DNA of 64,000 nt from Pseudobdellovibrionaceae bacterium (GTDB lineage: Bacteria; Bdellovibrionota; Bdellovibrionia; Bdellovibrionales; UBA1609), in NCBI GenBank assembly GCA_947444305.1, contig CANEZP010000014.1:50917-114916 (forward strand), in the 5' to 3' direction. The position numbers and the translations under genes were made by a program. Below the pieces are notes generated by a model. It was not told the DNA's origin. It worked only from the letters and a program-made list of their open reading frames with translations, and did no database searches. Shown piece by piece: positions 60,324 to 64,000 of this stretch. Each line of letters begins with the position of its first letter. Position 1 is the first letter of the stretch.

Positions 60324-61273
60324 TCCTGCGGCGCGAAGATAAGATCAAAGATGAGTTTCGATTCTCCGTTCGTTAACCTTACGGTAGAATTCATCGTCAT
60401 TTGATTCCCATGCTGATCCACGTCTGGTAAGTCGTCGCTAAAGTTCAAATTTATCGATTCAACGTGTTTGTCGCTTAAGGTAAAGACCTCGCCCTTGTCC
60501 GCCTTACCGTTGCCGTTCAGATCGGACCAGAGGCGTAGTCGCGGGAAAATGGCGTCTTTGTTGTCGATCACGTCGTCGGCGTTCGAATTGTATTTCTGCA
60601 GAGCGGCCCAGCCGTGATCGGCGAACTTTTGGTCCGGACCACGCGTGTTGTTTCCGAACAATTCTTTTATTCCGCTAATCTCGCCCTTCTCGTTAGGCAA
60701 GGCTAGAAAGTAGTTGCTCTTTCTAGAGGCCTTGTCGAGCCACGAAATCTTTTGCGAGGGTCTTGCCGGTAAATTCCGGTAACCGTGAAGATCGAATATT
60801 GCGCCATTCTTAGGTTCGGTCATCTTGAGCCGCTGACTCCCGAGTTGAAGCACCAGGGGTGTCGTGCAGAGATCCTTCCCTCGATCGAGACATTGCTTAT
60901 GCGCGGCAATGTAGGCGGGGCTTTTATTGTCTAAATCATTGCCCATACCGGTTTTTCCCATGCCGTTGGTTGAGCCGGCGGTCTTGGTGTCGCCTCCGCT
61001 TTCACCGCAGCTACCTTCACATTGCTGCTGTTGCTTTTTACAAAAATCGGTCGCTTCTTTTAGCTTCGCGGATTGAACCGTCATCATCGCGGTCTGTAAA
61101 GAGGCCCCTCCGCTCATTGAGCCAATCGCGCCCGCTGGCCCTAAGGACGAAGCCTCGCGCAGCGCGGCCGAGCATTTTCGTCGTGCTTCCGCCGCGGCTT
61201 CTTTGCATGAGCTTTGACCTTGCGCTAAGGCGCCCGACGAAACAAAAACGAAGAAGACATAAATAAAACGCAT
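60320..61273 (-). CDS. Secreted protein with RTX-like calcium module and five-Cys domain
   Basis: The 317-residue product has GAGGAG upstream of the ATG and a signal peptide (FIYVFFVFVSSGALA). Residues about 23-90 have the framework Cys-x10-Cys, then Cys-x6-Cys-x3-Cys (CKKQQQQCEGSC), the same as in the gene at 23260. Residues about 160-317 have the C-terminal plan of hemolysin-type calcium-binding proteins: GAIFDLHGYRN, ISGIKELFGNNT, WAALQKYNSNADDVIDNKDAIF and LWSDLNGNGKADKGEV. The acidic loop DLNGNGKADKGE probably binds calcium. It follows the gene at 61285 by 11 bases in one operon. Confidence 0.82.
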   Translation of the reverse strand: MRFIYVFFVFVSSGALAQGQSSCKEAAAEARRKCSAALREASSLGPAGAIGSMSGGASLQTAMMTVQSAKLKEATDFCKKQQQQCEGSCGESGGDTKTAGSTNGMGKTGMGNDLDNKSPAYIAAHKQCLDRGKDLCTTPLVLQLGSQRLKMTEPKNGAIFDLHGYRNLPARPSQKISWLDKASRKSNYFLALPNEKGEISGIKELFGNNTRGPDQKFADHGWAALQKYNSNADDVIDNKDAIFPRLRLWSDLNGNGKADKGEVFTLSDKHVESINLNFSDDLPDVDQHGNQMTMNSTVRLTNGESKLIFDLIFAPQD

Positions 61274-61284
61274 CTCTTATCTCC

Positions 61285-62160
61285 TCACCGGTTTTTAATA
61301 GCGATTTTTACGACGGCAAATTTCTCTAAAACAAAAGAGTTGATCCGAAAAAGGCTCGGACCATATCTTTTCGCGACATCGTTCTTCGCGGTAAGACCTG
61401 CCTCAGCGGCCGGTGCACGACCGGAACTAAGAGCGGCTAAACGAGTTTGATCGGCCATGCCGGGCATTTGCGAATTGCCATATCGACCACTTCCGCCACT
61501 ACCGCCGCCGGATTCGTTTCCAAATCCCGCGAAGCTTTCGCCCTGACGTTGGCCTTCGATGCTCGCGGCGGAGTAGGTCAATTGATCGTTGCCGTTCGCG
61601 TTCCTCCCGCCGGCGACTGGCCCGCCCACTACGGACCCGGCACCGCCCGCAGAGGTCGATCCTTCGGGCCCGGCTTGGAGTTGGTCATTTCCTAACATAC
61701 GTTTATTTATGTCCGGCTGCGCGATCATGCGGTCTTGGCCAAGAGTCGTTCGGTTATCTTCGCGGGACGGCACGGGCGTCACGTCGAACCCGACCTGCAC
61801 CCGGTCCGTGCCGGGAGTGACGGGTACCCGATTTGTTTCTTGAGCCGGCTGCGCTATTAGTCTTGCCGGCTGCGCGAATACCGGTGGTGCGGGCGGTGCC
61901 GCCTGAGCCGGCGGTTCGTTATTGCCGCGCGTGGTGGCCGCAAGAACCGCGGCCGCGCCAACCATCGCGAGGATTAGGCCATCATTCGCTTCATTCGCCT
62001 GCTCAAGCAGTGGATCGATCGCTTGCTTACAATATTCTCCACCGCCCTCCGCCGCGGCCGTGGCATGGTTTACGCTCATGATTAATATGATTGCGGCGCG
62101 GGTTAGCCACCGAGCTTCGGCACGAAATGGATTACTCAAATTCTTTTTGTAAAAGCGCAT
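61285..62160 (-). CDS. Secreted protein with Pro/Ala/Gly linkers, partner of the RTX-like protein
   Basis: The 291-residue product has a long signal peptide (hydrophobic core RAAIILIMSVNHATA) and then YCKQAIDPLLEQANEANDG and a short hydrophobic segment LILAMVGAAAVLAATT. A Pro/Ala/Gln-rich linker and a Gly/Ser/Asn-rich region follow. The C-terminus carries NDVAKRYGPSLFRINSFV, which matches the end of the gene at 23260 (DVAVQYGPSVFSIQS). GAGGG lies before the ATG. It is the first gene of a two-gene operon with the RTX-like protein. The function is unknown. Confidence 0.76.
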   Translation of the reverse strand: MRFYKKNLSNPFRAEARWLTRAAIILIMSVNHATAAAEGGGEYCKQAIDPLLEQANEANDGLILAMVGAAAVLAATTRGNNEPPAQAAPPAPPVFAQPARLIAQPAQETNRVPVTPGTDRVQVGFDVTPVPSREDNRTTLGQDRMIAQPDINKRMLGNDQLQAGPEGSTSAGGAGSVVGGPVAGGRNANGNDQLTYSAASIEGQRQGESFAGFGNESGGGSGGSGRYGNSQMPGMADQTRLAALSSGRAPAAEAGLTAKNDVAKRYGPSLFRINSFVLEKFAVVKIAIKNR

Positions 62161-62423
62161 GGTCGTCCCTCGCCCTTAGCCTTTTGCAATATGGCACCCA
62201 CGCGGGCGAGGTTTACCGAACTCTCATTAACGGCACTCTAGACACCTGTATGATTACGAAACGTTTTGAAAGGAAACACGAGATGTATCACTTCGAGACA
62301 AACCCAAGTGTAAACGCCCGCGATGGTCGAAAGGGTGAGGTGAACTCCGCTCTTAATAACGCATTGTCTCCCCGGACCGTAGACAGAGTTCGATTTTTGG
62401 GCGAAACCAGAGTCTCCCACGAC

Positions 62424-62500
62424 GATCACGTAGCTCAGTTGGATAGAGCACTAGTTTCCTAAACTGGGGGTCGCAAGTTCAATCCTTGCCGTGATCGCCA
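62424..62500 (+). tRNA. tRNA-Arg (anticodon CCT)
   Basis: The 77-base sequence folds into a full cloverleaf. The acceptor stem GATCACG/CGTGATC closes with G73 and an encoded CCA. The D arm is GCTC..GAGC, the anticodon stem CTAGT/ACTGG encloses loop TTCCTAA with CCT at its centre, and the T arm is GCAAG-TTCAATC-CTTGC. The anticodon reads AGG arginine codons. Its 3' end is two bases from the stop codon of the convergent metallopeptidase gene. The region before it (62161-62423) holds no supported gene. Confidence 0.95.
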
Positions 62501-62502
62501 AT

Positions 62503-63627
62503 TTATCTCGTCGTCCGCACCGATTCCGCGGCACCGTTAGATGCGGCCGGCCGATAATCGCATGAAAGGCCTGCGCTGTGTCCGGAACAGCCTAGCGCCG
62601 TTCTCATGCTTGGTAGCGACAATCCAATTTTGGTGACTCTCTCGAGATCGCTCGCGTGATGATCAAAATCGTTTTCTGCCGATGCTTTTGCTTGTTGAGC
62701 GCAGCCTTCCCCTAGGAAAAATCCAAAAATGCGTTTTGGATTTGAGGAAGCCCCCGGAGGCAACGGATGATCTTTCAGAAAACTTCCCAGCACATCGTAG
62801 CCAAAAATGTCCGCACTCGATTCTTGCATGTGAGAATGACCAAGCAGCCCTCTACAGTGAACCGAGCCATTGGTAGGTTGCACGGCGTACGTAATTGGCG
62901 AGAGAGCCGTTCCAACGACTTGGCCGACGTTAGAATCCGGATTGAGGCCGGCAACCTTCGCGCTGAGCTTCATCATATTGTCGCGATATGTTTTCTCTTC
63001 ATTAAAAGATCTTCCTTGAACGCCGTTCGCTTGAAGACAATCGATTACGGATCCACCGTTAGATTGCTGTTCAAAGGGATGCTGTCCAGGTTTAAGATCA
63101 GTACTAGACGAACAAATATCACCCCTATGTCCGACCTCGTGAGCCATCACGAAAATGAGAAACTCATCGGAGCTGACCTCCATCCATGGGCATACGCACA
63201 TACCATCGGACATATTCTTAGCGATTCCTTTCGCGCTACACACCCGCTTACAGCCGGCATTCGTCTCAGGATTCAGAAGTTTAGCATTCTCAAACGTTTT
63301 CAAAACCGCCTTCTCAGCGGCCGTCGCGGCGCTGAGTGGTCGCCCTTTTAAAACGACATTTTGGATTCGCGAGGTCACTTCGCTGAACAAACCTTGCATT
63401 CGCTGGGGGTCTTTGTAGCCGCAGGGTTTGCCAAAGCAGGCCGCGCGTTCGTGGTAGTCTTCATCCGACAACATCGGTCCGCGGATCGTCTTACCATTTG
63501 AAATTCGATCGTGGATCGGCGGAGAATTTTTCCAGGCCTCGCAAAGACTTTTCTCATCACACGAAAGGGCGGATGATTTTGAACAATAGACGAGCGTTAG
63601 AAAAGTCAGCGTAAGAATTTTGACCAC
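62503..63627 (-). CDS. Secreted zinc metallopeptidase-like protein (HExxH, ExxxD)
   Basis: The start is placed at a GTG at 63627 because AAGGAG lies eight bases upstream; a GTG three codons earlier overlaps that site. This gives 374 residues. A signal peptide (ILTLTFLTLVYCSKSSA) leads into a Cys-rich mature protein with about 15 cysteines. The zinc site HEVGH is at 163-167 (FLIFVMAHEVGHRGD), and MQESSADIFGYDVL near 268 supplies an ExxxD third ligand as in gluzincins such as M48. The disulfide-rich setting suggests an extracellular enzyme. No named family is recognised. The start overlaps the upstream gene by 22 bases. Confidence 0.82.
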   Translation of the reverse strand: MVKILTLTFLTLVYCSKSSALSCDEKSLCEAWKNSPPIHDRISNGKTIRGPMLSDEDYHERAACFGKPCGYKDPQRMQGLFSEVTSRIQNVVLKGRPLSAATAAEKAVLKTFENAKLLNPETNAGCKRVCSAKGIAKNMSDGMCVCPWMEVSSDEFLIFVMAHEVGHRGDICSSSTDLKPGQHPFEQQSNGGSVIDCLQANGVQGRSFNEEKTYRDNMMKLSAKVAGLNPDSNVGQVVGTALSPITYAVQPTNGSVHCRGLLGHSHMQESSADIFGYDVLGSFLKDHPLPPGASSNPKRIFGFFLGEGCAQQAKASAENDFDHHASDLERVTKIGLSLPSMRTALGCSGHSAGLSCDYRPAASNGAAESVRTTR

Positions 63628-63998
63628 TCTTGCCACTCCTTTTCGTTACGGTCTGATGAACAAACCTTTGCCCAAAGTTCCTTTGCATCAGTTTTGATTT
63701 TTATAAAGATGCTTGGATCACACAATGCGTTTGCTAAACGGAGATGATGCTTTTTAGAAATCACAAATGCGATAACCTCGTTGAACACTTTAGTGCCGGT
63801 CTTTGCGCTTTTGCGAAAGACATTGCAGTTTAAAACTACACCATCGACACAAAAATCGATCCGTTCGATCTTTCTCAGCTCGACGTTCTTCGCCGTGGAC
63901 AGGTCGCCCGTCGTTACTGCCAGCGCATCTGCGGATAGAAAAGCCGCGAACAATAGAGTGAAGTAAGTTGTTCGAAGTCGGGCGGTCATGACGTCCAT
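63606..63998 (-). CDS. Small secreted Cys-containing protein
   Basis: The 130-residue product has a signal peptide (YFTLLFAAFLSADALA). The ATG at 63998 is at the window edge and an in-frame ATG at 63989 is equally plausible; the upstream signal cannot be seen. The mature protein has four cysteines (DFCVDG, LNCNVF, ALCDPS, KVCSSD) and a helical C-terminus KEWQEWSKFL. It overlaps the metallopeptidase gene, so the two are translated together, and it might be an inhibitor, chaperone or substrate of it. No family is recognised. Confidence 0.7.
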   Translation of the reverse strand: MDVMTARLRTTYFTLLFAAFLSADALAVTTGDLSTAKNVELRKIERIDFCVDGVVLNCNVFRKSAKTGTKVFNEVIAFVISKKHHLRLANALCDPSIFIKIKTDAKELWAKVCSSDRNEKEWQEWSKFLR

Positions 63999-64000
63999 AA

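Noticed and set aside
62283..62462. A 59-codon open frame with AGGA upstream reading into the tRNA
   Set aside because: Its last codons (AQLDRA-like) are the tRNA sequence read as protein, a common artefact, and nothing else supports it.
1..64000. CRISPR arrays, prophage genes, rRNA and riboswitches
   Set aside because: No regularly spaced direct repeats, phage structural genes, rRNA or recognisable riboswitch or T-box leaders were seen, including before ilvA and hisC.

Overview
The window looks like chromosome from a Gram-negative bacterium with a complex cell envelope, most likely a Bdellovibrionota/Oligoflexia-type delta-proteobacterial relative. The assignment rests on the mix of genes and is an inference: FliL, GldG-type ABC genes with a DUF4340 protein, an AgmX/PglI-like C-terminal domain, paired M16 peptidases, a Csd6-like L,D-transpeptidase, many lipoproteins and secreted orphan proteins, and DUF1501/c-type cytochrome genes. 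Base composition looks even and mildly GC-rich. I see no prophage, CRISPR array or rRNA. There is one tRNA, tRNA-Arg(CCT).

Region 1-12.5 kb: an unknown secreted protein runs off the left edge. It is followed by a secreted protein with a JAMM-like HNHP motif, an active/inactive M16 peptidase pair, FliL divergent from an L,D-transpeptidase, the operon sppA-HIT-VOC epimerase-rhomboid-small protein, and cmk-rpsA.

Region 12.5-24.8 kb: three paralogous secreted proteins of an unrecognised family, with a RAYT/IS200-like HUH transposase gene between the second and third. Then come hisC and ilvA with a zinc-ribbon protein, a four-gene cluster of c-type cytochrome-like proteins, a Tat-exported DUF1501-like protein and lipoproteins, and a large cysteine-, glycine- and proline-rich secreted protein.

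Region 24.8-32.5 kb: housekeeping genes tmk-holB-tatD-gapA-pgk-tpiA on the minus strand, carrying lower glycolysis. Divergent from them are a REC-GAF regulator, secG and a FecR-like/AgmX-like protein.

Region 32.5-49.7 kb: a second HUH transposase gene whose upstream palindrome matches that of the first copy. Then an App1-like phosphatase and a spore-photoproduct-lyase-like radical SAM enzyme with an unknown partner. A tightly coupled six-gene operon follows (Gld-type ABC ATPase, permease, GldG, DUF4340, GHMP sugar kinase, DUF429), with a compact NFACT protein, an S41 protease and an Ala/Pro/Glu-rich lipoprotein beyond it.

Region 49.7-64 kb: PhoX-like phosphatase, YyaL-like thioredoxin-domain protein, a 2-oxoglutarate oxygenase coupled to an alpha/beta hydrolase, a DUF2817 peptidase, three secreted proteins, TetR divergent from a class I amidotransferase. 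The window ends with a group of secreted proteins: an RTX-like calcium-module protein, a partner, a gluzincin-like metallopeptidase and a small Cys protein.

The most interesting signals are the matching palindromic blocks upstream of both HUH genes, a five-cysteine framework shared by secreted proteins 37 kb apart, the three-paralog family, and the coupled Gld/sugar-kinase operon.
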